Shown: in pieces, positions 22,581 through 33,496 of the stretch | How positions within the stretch are numbered: position 1 is the first letter of the stretch | Layout of the letters: every line of letters starts with the position of its first letter | Origin: Prillingera fragicola | Taxonomy: Eukaryota > Basidiomycota > Tremellomycetes > Trichosporonales > Trichosporonaceae | Direction of reading: 5' to 3' | Length of the DNA: 64,000 nucleotides | Assembly (NCBI GenBank): GCA_002335605.1 | Contig: BEDY01000004.1 | Span: 1,674,001 to 1,738,000 of the forward strand | Position numbers and translations under genes: made by a program | Notes under the pieces: model-generated | What the model saw: the letters and a program-made list of their open reading frames with translations, nothing else | Told to the model about the DNA's origin: nothing | Databases searched by the model: none

Positions 22581-23756
22581 CTAAGGCGAAAGAGTCATGG
22601 GGCTCAAACTCCGCCTGGCCAGCAACTCACTCCCCTTGTCGCTACCAGAAGAAGCATACCCGCCACTACCCGGCGTCCAGCTAACCTCAGCGTCCCAGTA
22701 GGGCGACGGCGACGGCGACCGCACCGGTGACGGCAACGGGATACTGGAAGAAATACTAGGCCGTGCCGACGAGTTGGCCGACAACGCCGACTGCATACTC
22801 GCCCTCCGGGCCTTGAGCGCGGGCAAGCACTCGTCGGGCGTCAACGCCCTCAGCACTGGCGACACCCCGGCGTGGTGGTGCATCTCCCGCCACGTACCCG
22901 GGGTGCGCGTCCCGGGCGTACGCGTTCCGGGGGTATGACGGCCGGTACCCGGGGCCGCGTCCTGCTGGCGCTGCAGCGGCCCACGGGGCGTGTGCGGGGT
23001 AACGGGCGTGCGTGGCATGCGGGGCGCTGGGCCGCGGCGGTGTGTCGGCGAGTGGTGGTGCGGTGTGTGCTCGAGCGGGGGGGTGCTGCATGGTGTGCTT
23101 GGGGTCGACGACGTGGGGGATTTTGTAAAGTCGACGCGGGATGGGCGGGAGGGGAGGTTCCGCAGGCGGCTCGACAAGTGGTCAAGGTTGTCGTCGAGAT
23201 TGCGTGCGACACCGACGAGGTCATCGCTGCTCTGTGGCTCGGTTAGCGAAAAGGTGGCCGCAGTCACTCCTTCGCCTCGACTCACACATGGTACAGACTC
23301 CGCCGTAAATTCGGGGAGATCGCTAGTCTGCTTTACAGTCTTATCGTCATTACTAGGCTCTCCTTCTGCTTGGGAGTCACACGAGCCGTCCTCATCCTGC
23401 TGGCACGGGCAGGAATTGAGGAATCTATGCAGGAGAAACTGAATCTCGCACAGAAACTGGTTTGCGTGGCGGTATTCCTTGACGAGCGCTTCAGCGTACG
23501 AAGTCCGCCGCAGGAGTGCGGGGCACACGTCTGCAAGGATTTCATGGACAATGCAGACGAGGCGGCGGCGGTAATCTGAATACTGCGACCAAGAGCGTTT
23601 GTGGTTCACCCAGTTGGCGAACGCGGCGTCGAACGTTGAGCCGTTATTCTGCGGGTTGGAGGGGAAGATGGCTTTGGAAACACGTTCAAAGTAGGCCGTT
23701 GAGGTTGGTATGCGCTGGTTGGCGAGGCAGGGTTGCGGGGAGGGAATGCGCGACAT
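22581..23756 (-). CDS. Hypothetical Ser/Pro-rich protein, no family recognised
   Basis: A single-exon frame of 391 codons. Residues 1-115 look folded and alpha-helical, with FERVSKAIFPSNPQNN, FANWVNHKRSWSQYSDYRRR and a cysteine-bearing segment LVCIVHEILADVCPALLRR. This is followed by LCEIQFLLHRFLNSCPCQQDE. The rest is disordered and rich in Ser, Pro and Thr, with three near-copies of the word PGTRT (around residues 275-290). Clusters such as SPSPSPYW and SLSPMTLSP look like proline-directed phosphorylation sites. The order of a helical N-terminal domain and a phosphosite-rich tail suggests a signalling or scaffold role, but this is only an inference. Codon use resembles that of neighbours, so I take it as a real gene. 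Confidence 0.7.
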   Translation of the reverse strand: MSRIPSPQPCLANQRIPTSTAYFERVSKAIFPSNPQNNGSTFDAAFANWVNHKRSWSQYSDYRRRLVCIVHEILADVCPALLRRTSYAEALVKEYRHANQFLCEIQFLLHRFLNSCPCQQDEDGSCDSQAEGEPSNDDKTVKQTSDLPEFTAESVPCVSRGEGVTAATFSLTEPQSSDDLVGVARNLDDNLDHLSSRLRNLPSRPSRVDFTKSPTSSTPSTPCSTPPLEHTPHHHSPTHRRGPAPRMPRTPVTPHTPRGPLQRQQDAAPGTGRHTPGTRTPGTRTPGTWREMHHHAGVSPVLRALTPDECLPALKARRASMQSALSANSSARPSISSSIPLPSPVRSPSPSPYWDAEVSWTPGSGGYASSGSDKGSELLARRSLSPMTLSP

Positions 23757-24633
23757 TACGTGAAGGTGTGGAGTGGAGCTGTGGCGGTGTCGGTGATGGG
23801 TGTGACGGGTGGTGGTGGTGGCTGATGCTGATGCTGATGAATGCGATATGCAGGGGGGATGTGCGGGAGAGTAGGAGGGGGAATGATGAGCGGGGTATTG
23901 CAGGATGCAGAGGAATGAGGTGCAAACGACAGCAGCGATGCTGAGCGAATACTTTTATGTCAGCGGTGACACGGATGAACCGGGGCCTCTTGGTGTGCGA
24001 GTGCCGCCGACATGCCGCCTGCTCGTGCACTGCCCTTAGACATGCACACAATGACGCCGCAAGGTGGAGCAGAGCAGACACACAGTGAGATCATTACGGC
24101 CGAAAGAGCTCTTTGCCAAGGGAGGGAGGGTTTATACAGGTAGACAACGAACATGCGGCACACACACACCAAAGTGCCACTCACATGAACAGTTTGGACA
24201 GACAAGGCTGTGACGAGCGTGTTTTGGTTCGCGCGGTTGTTGGAAGCGGTGGTTTTTTGAGGAGAAGAGAGTGTACGTGACGAGGAGATGACGAGATAAG
24301 GAATGCATGCCAAGGTGGACCAGTGGCTGACGAGAAAAGGTGGAGACTTGATTTCTAGTGAATTTCATGTGTGTTGTGACATCCAAGTGGCCGTCGAATG
24401 ATTCTCAACCGTGAAAGCTGGGTGAGAAGCTCAGCTTCAGAGGTCAAGAGTCTTTTCACTTCTCCAAAATCCCAATTGCATAAAACAATTTGTACCACTG
24501 CATCGTTTGTTCTTCGTCCCATCACTATTTATCTTTTTGCAGTCATTCTACTTCTGTGTCATTTAATTCGTTATGTATTAACACAAGAGTCCCAAATATA
24601 TTCCCATACAGCAGCACTGCGGTCTTTACCAAC
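23757..24633. other. Promoter region of the hypothetical gene; AT-rich spacer
   Basis: No gene was found. A short GATGCT run lies near 23825. The segment 24440-24610 is noticeably AT-rich compared with the rest of the window and flanks the 3' end of the next gene. Confidence 0.45.
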
Positions 24634-25281
24634 CTAATACTCATCTTCGGTCTACTCGTCAGCTAAACCCAACAAGCAACTCACCTCGTCGGTCGAGTGA
24701 CCAGCTTCCAGGTCGGCGGCGCGTTCCGCATGACGCCTCAGAATCGTCCTCACTCCAAAGACGAGTTTAGGAATCGACCCCTTGAGATGCTCGACCAAGT
24801 CAGTGTACTCGTCATCTTCAAGAAGCGCAGGATACTGTCTAGCGAGGACATTGTCGATGAGCTTCATGACCCGCTCACAGTCGGCGGGCGAGCCGTTCCG
24901 GCTGTGAAGGCGCCAGAGCTCCTCGCGCTCCTTGTCGTTGAGGCCACGAGGGGAGAGGTCATCCCACTCCTCGGGACTCATGCCCTCCGGAGCCTCAGGA
25001 GGAATGGAACTCGGCCCAGAGGTCTTGTCCTCCCAGTCGAAGCGTCCCTCGCTCTTCATGCGATAGTATCGGCTGTCTTGAGGGATGGGCACTTTCTGGC
25101 CGGGGACATAAACGTCCCATTTACGATTATATGCTTGAGCTTCGTTCTCGAGGACCCAGCGGCGGAGGTCCTTGTTCGGACCGTCCCAGTCGACCTCGCG
25201 GCAGAGAGCGGCGTAAAAGATGTCGTCCATCGCGGCTCCTTGATACCGGCCTGCCGAGCTGGTGAGAGCAGCGAGTACCAT
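24634..25281 (-). CDS. Hypothetical acidic protein, no family recognised
   Basis: Two exons: 25281-24685 and 24651-24634, giving 204 residues. The intron (GTGAGT, branch CTGAC, acceptor TAG) replaces a longer read-through end with the short acidic tail STDETEDEY. The sequence has a tryptophan-rich middle (REVDWDGPNKDLRRW, KWDVYVPGQKVPIPQD) and then GMSPEEWDDLSPRGLNDKE. It ends in a helical part with LIDNVLARQYPALLEDDEYT. There is no signal peptide or membrane segment. The protein looks soluble and compact. A TATAAA at 25375-25380, 94 bp before the ATG, suggests regulated expression. I cannot assign a function. Confidence 0.7.
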
Positions 25282-25658
25282 TGCTGGGGTGATGATGTGG
25301 TGTGCGAACGGTGTGCGATTGAGTGATGGCTAGGGTTGCATGGCTTGTGTGAGAAGGGTGCGTGTGGGAGGTGATTTATATGTCCACGAGGCCAGACGTC
25401 TTATCGTGGGAAGGCGTGAGGGGGATGATGAGTGCTGGGCTGGGTATCATGGGAGGAGCGAGGTCAGTGCTCAGTATATCAGGAGATGCGAAGAGAGAGT
25501 CATTGAGGCACTTTCAGTCTGGCCAAGAGAAGTCAGCAGACAAGAGATCAGTGCGAGAGCGAGAAAAAACACACAAAAATTCGACAAAAATGATGTCTCC
25601 ATCTACGTCTATCAGTGCGAATGCAATGTGTGTCTACACGACCCTCTCCCAGCACAAT
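25282..25658. other. Spacer holding a promoter and the 3' flank of the hybrid regulator
   Basis: No gene lies here. The flanking genes are both on the minus strand. The TATA box listed separately is the only element I can point to. Confidence 0.45.
25375..25380 (-). promoter_or_regulatory. TATA box of the hypothetical gene at 24634-25281
   Basis: TATAAA on the minus strand, 94 bp upstream of the start codon. Confidence 0.5.
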
Positions 25659-28595
25659 TCACCCGCCAGCAGCTTCCTCAGCACACAGCCCCAGCAGCAC
25701 ATCGCGATATCGCGCCGCAAGCCCCCAGCTCATCACTTCCAGCCGATCCGCCGCGCTCCGCAGCACGGTCACCGTGGACAATCCCGGCACAGCGCCTAGT
25801 CCCTGCACGGTGAGTTCGGCGTTGCCAGTCTCCACCCAGCTATCTAGCGCGGCAGACCCGGACCAAGCCACGGCGACGCTGCCGGTGTGGGTCCCGGGTG
25901 AATTCAGCGGGGAGAAACGGAGACAGGCCCACATGCAGAGTGCGGCGTCGAGAATCCACACGAGCTCGGGAGGAGTGCTGTTTTCCACTGTCAGCAATAG
26001 TTCTCACCATGTTACTGAAGCAGACACGTACTCAAAGTTGAACCGTCGCATGAGACAGCCCAGCAAGGCCGCGTTGGCAAACACATTCCGCGTCGCCGCG
26101 GGGTGGGAGTGCATCCACTGTCCGACCGCTTCCCGCGCCTCTGCCTGTGCGGCGGCCGAGCCTGAGCGGCCTGCTGCGATTTTGATCTGGTCTAGCAGGC
26201 CGGTCTGTGTGAACTGCAGGTGCGAGTGGTATGCGAGTGCTGCGCAGGATACCATGAGATGTGTCGGCGCCGAGGACGACTTGAGGGTGTGCCGGGCCAG
26301 TTGGTCGAGGAGGGCTTGTGGGCTGTGTATGTGAGTTGGCTGGCATGACAGGGGGTGGCTGGGTGGAGCAGCTTACTGGATCTCATACTGTGGGACCCGG
26401 AGGGTGTACTTGTGGGTATTCTCGTGGGGTCGACTGAATGATTGCAGCGAGGACCCTTCCAGGCAGAGTCTGCATGTCTCAGCAACGGTGTGAGCGAGCG
26501 AAGAAAGCTCACCTGTACAGCGTGTAGGCAACGACGCTAAACCCGATATCGTCGACAGACTGCGGGGGCAGCGTCCCCTTGTCCAGGAGACTGGCCATCG
26601 TCTGCGCAAACGGGACGTTGACTGCGTGTGGGTCTGGCGCAAATGTCGGTAATGGCGCATCAATCTCTGCAAATGGGTACAGAGCTGCTTGGCCAAAGAG
26701 GCATGCCAGCATTGAATCATAGAGCTGCCTTGGTCAGTCTCGGTCTCGGTCAGGCTGGCTCACGTAAATACCCCAACCCAGGCGCTGACACCGATGATCC
26801 TGCTTGAGCGCGCGTTCGAGCTCCTCCTGTCCCGCTCCCCGTTGCTGCAAGTGCTCCAGCGCGGACACACCCGCGTCAAGGAGGTGCATTCGTTTGCAAG
26901 ACGAGACGAGCTGGCCACGCGCGACCTCGGCGTGGTGGAACAGTTTCGGTAGACCACTGAACAGGCCATAGTAGCCCTGCAGGAGCATTGACTGTACCAC
27001 ACCAAGCTCGTACATGAACCTCTGATCGTGTTCGCACAAAGCTTCAGCGCCACACCCACGTCATAACTCACAATAAAGACCAGCTCCCGCCGCACGAGCT
27101 CCGCCAGCGGCAAACCCAGCCTCTCGAGCCCATCCCGGGCATACGCACTCCCCACCGCTGCCATGGCTTTTAACACCACCGGCGCAGCCTTGTCGATATT
27201 AAACGTCCCCCTCGGACTGTCCAGGATAGGCAGCCACTGGGCGAAATGGCTCAGATACAGGTTTACGCAATCTGTGAGAGCCACTTCGGACGGAAAGTTG
27301 CCCAAGTCTGGCGACGACCACCACGCTCCATGTGCGTGCATGGTGAGCGTCTCCATCATTGTCCGTTGGGCAGGCTTGATGCCACGGCCCGGCACGAGGT
27401 CTGCGCCCCTCGCGCGCGTTGTTGCTGGAAGACGCAGGTCGGCGTCTGGCGTTTGTGGCCGATACACATTCGGCTATCATTAGCTCGCGTTCCTTTGGCT
27501 ATGAAACTCACCCAATCACTCTCCCGCGGCTGGCCATCCGGCATCTTTTGCACATTGCTCTGCCCGTCGACCTCTTCCGGCTGCACGGCAACGAGAACGT
27601 CCTCCTCCCGCGCCGGGTCGGGCAGGCTGCCCACCCCCGAAGGCGTCGGAGGACCATGCGTGCCTATGGGGGCGAAGATGTTTGCGTCGAGGTCGGAGAA
27701 CCCCCAGTCTATAGGCGGGACAGAGGTGACGCCGCCGAGACCACCGAGAAAGTTGAGCCCGTTGCCGCCGCCGTTGGTGGCGTTTGGCGGCTCTGTGATT
27801 GTTGCGGAGAGGAGAAAATCGGTCAACCAGGGGACAGGACCTATGGGGTCCGAGTTTGTGCCGCTCTGTTGATCTGCGGACCAGGGAAGCTGGCTCTGCA
27901 TGCCCATGGGAGAGGCAGAGACGACGCGACCGGACTCGTACCGAGCCGCAGCGGCTGCGGCGTCGCCGAGCGCCGTGAGGCCCATGGCACTGGCGAGCGG
28001 GGATTGCTGCATGGGGAAGCCCTCGACTTCCATCCCTTCATAGTGGGATATTGGCACGTTTGACGTCGGAGGCGAGGTAAAGGTCTGATGGGGGTGTAAT
28101 GGTGGGAGTGTCGCTGTGGGAGATAACGACGGCCGGCGGGGTGGGGAGGCTGACTTGGCTTCGATTTCCAGATGGCGATACCGACATGGCCGTGCCAGTG
28201 TCCTACAGCGAGAGCAGATCTTGGGCGGTGCGCCATCGCATGCTACATGCTCATCGACGCAGGCCATGCTAGTCGTCAGTCCAGCACACGGATAAACGTC
28301 GGTGCACTCACCATGCCGCCCTTCGCGGCCGTCCAGCTCGCGCAGCCTTCTGTCCATGGGTCTGCACCAAGTGTCGATTGAGCACGTCCGAGCGCGAGTA
28401 GAGCTTTCCACAAAACTCGCACCGATAGTTGAGCTCGCCCGAGTGCGTCTTCTGATGGCGCTCGCAGTGGTCTTGGCGCTTGTACGTCTTCTTGCACCCA
28501 GGCCAAGGGCAGGCGTATGTCACGCCGACGCTGCTGCTGCTGGCGCTGGCGCTGGTGCTGCCTGGATCTCCTGCCATGTTTTTTGTTGTGATCAA
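25659..28595 (-). CDS. Hybrid C2H2 plus Zn2Cys6 transcription factor (Cmr1/Pig1-type architecture)
   Basis: Eight exons: 28595-28312, 28268-27512, 27473-27072, 27021-26764, 26724-26513, 26469-26377, 26322-26032 and 25977-25659, giving 871 residues. Two classical C2H2 fingers (Cys29-His51 and Cys59-His80) are followed by a Zn2Cys6 cluster (Cys95 to about Cys122). The cluster has spacing C-x2-C-x6-C-x7-C-x2-C-x6-C, and its first Cys codon is split TG|C by the first intron. A Ser/Pro/Gly-rich linker leads to the fungal regulator middle region (SEVALTDCVNLYLSHF, RFMYELGVVQSMLL). The same double-finger layout is known from the ascomycete melanin regulators Cmr1 and Pig1. Target genes here are unknown. 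The exon 3/4 acceptor is uncertain: the in-frame choice omits a family-like CEHDQ segment. The ATG at 28577 is an alternative start. Confidence 0.88.
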
Positions 28596-28959
28596 TAGGC
28601 CCTAGGGGCAGAGCAGTAGAGTGCGACAGCAGAGCATGAGAGCATGAGCTCAAGCTCGCCGTGTCCAGAGTGGCTGATGCTATCATCCTCCCCCATACAT
28701 CCGGCCCGGAAATTGACCGAGGGGCTGGGGATGCCGCCGGATGACTCGGGCCGGGGCGGCAAACTGCGGGTCAGCCAACATGTCCTGTTCTGCTGTACTT
28801 CTGTGCTCTCTCAATGCTGCTGCAAAGACTAGAACGCCGCCAAAGGTACATGCACTGGGAAGGACGTCCACCGCAGCACCAATAGACATGCTCAGTAAAC
28901 CAATACATTACTGCGGGCCCTGCGTTCCTACACTCTCCGTCCCTGTCCGTCTATTACAA
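28596..28959. other. Promoter of the hybrid regulator and 3' flank of the transaldolase gene
   Basis: No gene or clear element was seen in this 364-bp stretch. Confidence 0.45.
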
Positions 28960-30134
28960 CTACTGGTTGAGGGAAGCCTGCAGACCCTCAAGGAACTCCT
29001 TGGACTGCATCTCAGCCTTGGTGAAGCGCTCCAGCGCCAGCGCAAGACGGGTCCGCGTAGCGTCGTCGGCCTCGTTGAGCTTGTCCAAGACATCACCCTC
29101 GGTGTAGTCAATGTCGGTCGACGCGAGCTTCCACTCTGCCGCGGGCACGTTGGAGAGGGGGTCCCCCTTGAGCAGGGCCTGCATGCGCGCATCACTCGGC
29201 TTTCCGGGCACCCAGGTGGACCACTCGCGCTCCTTGTCCTCGGCCTGCGTGGCAAACGGCACATGCCACATGCCAGGCTTGTAGTTTGGCACCTCGCTGT
29301 AGGCGCCAATGTCACTGAGAATGGGAATACCGACAGTAACGTGGTCCGCACCGAGGTCGGCGCACGCGAGCACATCAGCCGCGACGCAGAACGAGGCAGT
29401 CTTCATCTGTGGCTGAGGTTTGCCCGTCTCCTTTGCCAGACGGTTGTATGTCTCTCGGATGTGCATGTGCCGAGCCGCCATGGGAGCCTGGGTCGCCGGA
29501 TCGGCGACATCCGGCCACACACCCTCGTCGGTGTGCGCCCGGGGCTCGTTCAAGTACATGCTGATGGCGTGCATTCCAGCCTGCGACGCAGCAATAGCTT
29601 GCGGGAGCGAAAACAGAGCCGTGCCGAGTGTAGGGATGCCATCGGCCTTGAGAATCTTGGCCGCCTGAACACCGGCAGACGTGGTGGGGATCTTGATGCA
29701 GAAGCGGTCGTTGGTGATGCCCTCGGCGTTGTAGGCGGCTGCGTAGCGGCGCGCGTGTGCGACAATCTTGTCGACGTCGTACGCGTGAGTGCACGAGGTT
29801 TGGGCGAGGACGCGGCCAGAGATGAGCGGGACGACCTTGGTGGCAATACGCGCCACCTGGGGGAATCAGCGTGGGACCTCAACAGTGTGGCGTCAAGACT
29901 TACACAAACGGCGTAGACGTTCTCCCACGGCTGGCCCTTGAGCTCCTTGACGGTGGTCTCGACAATGTCGCGGTTGCGGTCGTCAATGAGCGCGGCGTGT
30001 ATGAAGCCCTGGTTGGAGGTCGCATCGTGCGCCTTAATGGGGAGAGCCTTGATAAAGTCTGCGTCGTAGGTGTCGGCGTCAACATTGACGACGTCCTCGA
30101 GCTGCTCGAGTACGGTCTTGACTTTAGTGATCAT
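28960..30134 (-). CDS. Transaldolase-family protein, divergent substrate motif
   Basis: Two exons: 30134-29904 and 29856-28960, giving 375 residues. The aldolase class I features of transaldolase are present: AHDATSNQ at the end of strand 1, the Schiff-base lysine in CIKIPTTSAG, SLPQAIAASQAG, and a late DLGADHVTVGIPIL. In housekeeping transaldolases the first motif reads DATTNPSL, so SNQGF here is a clear departure. The gene may belong to the second fungal transaldolase-like group rather than be the main pentose-phosphate enzyme. It should be cytosolic. A TATAAA box at 30198-30203 is 64 bp upstream, which also argues against the in-frame ATG at 30212, since that would place the TATA inside the coding region. 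Confidence 0.85.
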
Positions 30135-30197
30135 TGCTTCTGGCTTTAGTTGGGTGTGCTGGGGCGTGGCTGTCGTCGCTGCCAGCACGCTAGCCGC

Positions 30198-30203
30198 TTT
30201 ATA
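30198..30203 (-). promoter_or_regulatory. TATA box of the transaldolase-like gene
   Basis: TATAAA on the minus strand, 64 bp before the ATG at 30134. It decides between the two in-frame starts. Confidence 0.55.
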
Positions 30204-31258
30204 CTGGCCCACTTGCTACTGCTCGGGGGGCTGCCGACGTCTGCGGTGGCGGGAGAGAGTGGTCCGTAAAGTCGGTCCTCCACAATCCCCACTTCAGATC
30301 AGCAGATCAGCAGTCTCGGCCATATGTGGCCATGTGACTGCTTCCTGTTTGTTCGACTGTTCTACGTTTGCTTGGCTCGGCTGTGTGCGATGGGCAAGGC
30401 CGCGACCGCACTCTGTAGACATACTTGGTGGGCATGGGTGGATGATGCGAGATCTGGCTTACTCGAGCAGAGGGGTCGGGTTGATGTTGAACCGTGCCGC
30501 GAACCGATTCGTATCCTTGCCCGCAGACCTGGTCATCTGATCCCAGTAGTCAGTCAGCTCTGCATACGCCCAGAGACATTCCAGAAGCTGAGGGAGAGTC
30601 GAATGGAACTCGAGACACCAAGCGACAGGTCCTCAACGACAGACACCGTAGATCAGGCACATCCGGCTTGTTCCTGGGATTGTCCTCTTGTTGACACCAT
30701 CTAGCCCATTGTTCTTGCCATCTCGTCAGCTCACAATGCCACCTTCTATCTCGAGCCGACCACACAATACACGGCTCCAGCACACCTCCACTATCACCAA
30801 AGGGCTCACTGACGCCATGCCGCAGCTCGCCGACTGACCGTACACGCTAACGGACGAACCGGGTCAGTAAGACTCACACCCACAAACTCCACATTCGACT
30901 CGCCATTCAGCCATTCAGCAGGCGTCGGACCGGTCAAGAGCCGTGTCGCTCGTACTCTTCTGTCAGATCCAAAGCTGAACGAGCAGGTACAACCAGCCCC
31001 ACATTACCTGCAGATACCGCTCCCGGCCGTAAGGCAACAAACGCCTCTGGAGCTCCATTCTGACTAGTACCTCACGTGCGCAAGCGCGCAAGCTTATCCA
31101 CCCACAAACTCCACATCCCAGCCCACTTGGCAACGCAACTCAACTCGCCCGGGCCGTCCCACCCTCGCATTCACGTTGAGGTGGGATTAGTGGATGGCCG
31201 CGATCGCGCATGTCGTATACTGGGAGCTGAGCGGCGTGCCGCGAGCGTCGGACAAAGG

Positions 31259-31264
31259 TATAAG
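31259..31264 (+). promoter_or_regulatory. TATA element of the sugar porter at 31347
   Basis: TATAAG, 83 bp upstream of the start codon. Confidence 0.45.
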
Positions 31265-31346
31265 TTCCATGGGCTGACGTGAATGAGTTGCCCCGCACCC
31301 CACTTTGAGGTTACACAACCAAGCTACCCATTATTAACAAGACATC

Positions 31347-33109
31347 ATGGGCTTCCGAGAGGACTGGTCCCAGGCTACGCCCTACCTGGCGTTTGTCGTC
31401 GCAGTGTTTGCATGCGGAGACTTGATCTTTGGCATGTGAGTCCCGCCACCCGTATGTACGTCGCGTGTACTGATGCAGCAGCGACTCGAGTTCGTTTGGC
31501 TCCCTCCAAGCCCTCCCGTCGTGGCTCAACCAGTTTGGAACACTCGGCCCAGATGGCGTCCGATACCTCACCACTTACCAAAAGTCCATCTGCAACAGTG
31601 TAGTGTACGTCGGCCGCATTGCTGGTACCACGACCTTTGAGCCTGTTATCGAGATTATCGGCTACAAAAAGTTGTTGTTTATCGTCGCTATTCTACAGAT
31701 TGTTGCTGTCATCGGTGAGTCAAATCTAAGCACGCTGGTGGCTAACGACTTAGTTCAGCTTACGTCAAAGAACTGGGTTGTGTTCACCGTTGGCCGCGTC
31801 TTCGCATACATGGCAGTCGGATACATTGAGAACCTTGTTCCGTCGTACAGCGCCGAAGTCGCACCTCCAGCTCTTCGTGGTTTCTGCGCCGGTCTCCTTA
31901 CCCCAGTCATCACCCTTTCCAGTGTGTGGGGCGCCGGCATGGCTCAAGCTTATGCCAACGAGGAGCGCAGTGTGGGATGGATGGTACCCGTTGGTGTGCA
32001 GATCATCCCCGCCGTCATGATCTTGTTCCTTATTCCGTTCTGTGTCGAGTCCCCTCGTTGGCTCGTGCAACACGGAAACTCTGAACTCGCACTCAAGAAT
32101 CTCAAGAGGCTCCGTCGCAAGGCCGATGTCGACGCTGGGCTCTGCGATGCCGAGATCGAGGCCCTCCACAGCGCCATCGAGTATGAAAACTCCATCGAGC
32201 CCGCAGGCTGGAAGGAGCTCCTCACCCAGGGCCGCTACCTTCGCCGCACCATCATCTGCATGCTTTTGTTCTGGTTCTACCAGACCACTGGAAACTCGTT
32301 TTACAACGCCTACGGCCCCACTTTCTTCAAAAGTATCGGCCTCGGCGCCAAGTCGTTCACTTACGCCACCATCGTGCAGCTCGTTGGCGCTATTGGATCG
32401 TCCATCGCTATCGCACTCACGGACCGGATTGGTCGTCGCCCTCTCATTCTCGTTGGTGCTGTTGGCTTGGTCATCTTTGACTTCCTCATTGCCGGTCTTG
32501 GAGGCAGCTCGAACCGCTCTACGACGTCAAACAATGTAGTCGTGGCCAGTTTCATCCTCATGATCTTCTCGACCAAGATTTCTTGGGCGACCCACTGTTT
32601 CCTTATCGGCTCAGAACTCGGCGGTCTCCGCATGCGCAAGAAGAGTGAGTTTTCCCCTCTGTGACAAAGCTGACGACAGTCATGATGCTTGGTACCACGA
32701 CAGACGTCTTTGCCGGCTGGCTCGTCTCCTTTGCATCACCTTACATTATGAACAAGCCTGGCAACATTGGCGGCAAGATTGTGAGTGGCACGCCCACCGT
32801 ACTTCTCTTTCGGGCTGACACATCCAGGGCTACATCTTTGGCGGCATGGCAGTCATTGCCTTGGTTTTCGGAATCTTCTTCGTCCCCGAGCTCCGCGGCC
32901 GTGGTCTCGAGGAGGTTGACGAGCTGTTCGAGAAGCACCACTGGGGATGGCAGTACAAGAGGATCGAGACCCACGGTTACGGTGCGACTATTGCACGTCT
33001 TGCCGCTGGTGATGCTACCGCCGCCCACCTCGTCGACACCAAGATGGACGACCCAGGGCATAACTCGAACTCGAGCAAGGAGAATGTGGCCCACATTGAG
33101 CGTGTCTAG
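31347..33109 (+). CDS. MFS sugar porter (SP family), paralogue of the porter at 4479
   Basis: Five exons: 31347-31435, 31482-31714, 31754-32644, 32680-32780 and 32828-33109, giving 531 residues. Signatures are FGIDSSSFGSLQALPSWLN in helix 1, VGRIAGT, YSAEVAPPALRGF in helix 5, VESPRWLV after helix 6, TDRIGRRPLILVG in the central loop, and PELRGRGLEEVDELFE after helix 12. It is expected to be a plasma-membrane sugar symporter of unknown substrate. The second intron (31715-31753) is 39 nt, in frame and stop-free, so read-through gives a continuous protein with 13 extra residues. Its boundaries rest on the CTAAC branch site and on conservation of the helix it would otherwise interrupt. The first acceptor is a tandem CAGCAG; the second CAG keeps the frame. 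Confidence 0.9.
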
Positions 33110-33267
33110 GCCACTGTTGTACGTGTAGGGGCGGAGAAGGATTAGTTTGTAATGTCTGAAGGATATGAATTGGTATCAACTCGACATTGAATGCAAAGAC
33201 AGACATCTGCAGAGTCAGGTTCAGCAGTGCGAGGTCGAAGACGAGAGACAAAGAAGCAAAAAGGAAA

Positions 33268-33349
33268 CGACATTGACATGATTCGAACATGCGCTCCCGA
33301 AGGAAATTGATTTCGAGTCAATCGCGTTAACCACTCCGCCACAATGCCT
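33268..33349 (-). tRNA. tRNA-Ser (anticodon CGA)
   Basis: An 82-nt sequence on the minus strand. The acceptor arm GGCATTG pairs with CAATGTC and is followed by discriminator G at 33268. The D-arm begins TGGCGGAGTGG. The anticodon stem ATTGA/TCAAT encloses the loop CTCGAAA, so the anticodon is CGA and reads UCG. A variable arm of class II length (TTCC..GGGA region) precedes the T-loop GTTCGAATC. A T-rich run just past the 3' end fits RNA polymerase III termination. No intron is present. Confidence 0.95.
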
Positions 33350-33496
33350 GATATTTTTGTCAGTTCTTTCTTCATTGTAGCCACATCTCAGGCACAAAAT
33401 ATTTGCTCCCGCTTCCTCTCTCCTTTGTGGGTGGAGGTCTTGCACTGAAATTTCAGCAACCACGAACAACATTCATCCCACCACCCCCAAAACACT

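Larger units (their letters stand above)
30135..31346. other. 1.2-kb divergent promoter region with an 18-bp direct repeat
   Basis: No gene was found. An exact 18-bp word (CACCCACAAACTCCACAT) occurs at 30877-30894 and 31099-31116. CACGTG lies at 31073-31078 and TATAAG at 31259-31264, 83 bp before the sugar porter start. Confidence 0.5.

Noticed and set aside
30135..30212. Upstream in-frame ATG of the transaldolase-like gene at 30212
   Set aside because: The TATAAA box lies inside this extension, so transcription should start downstream of it.
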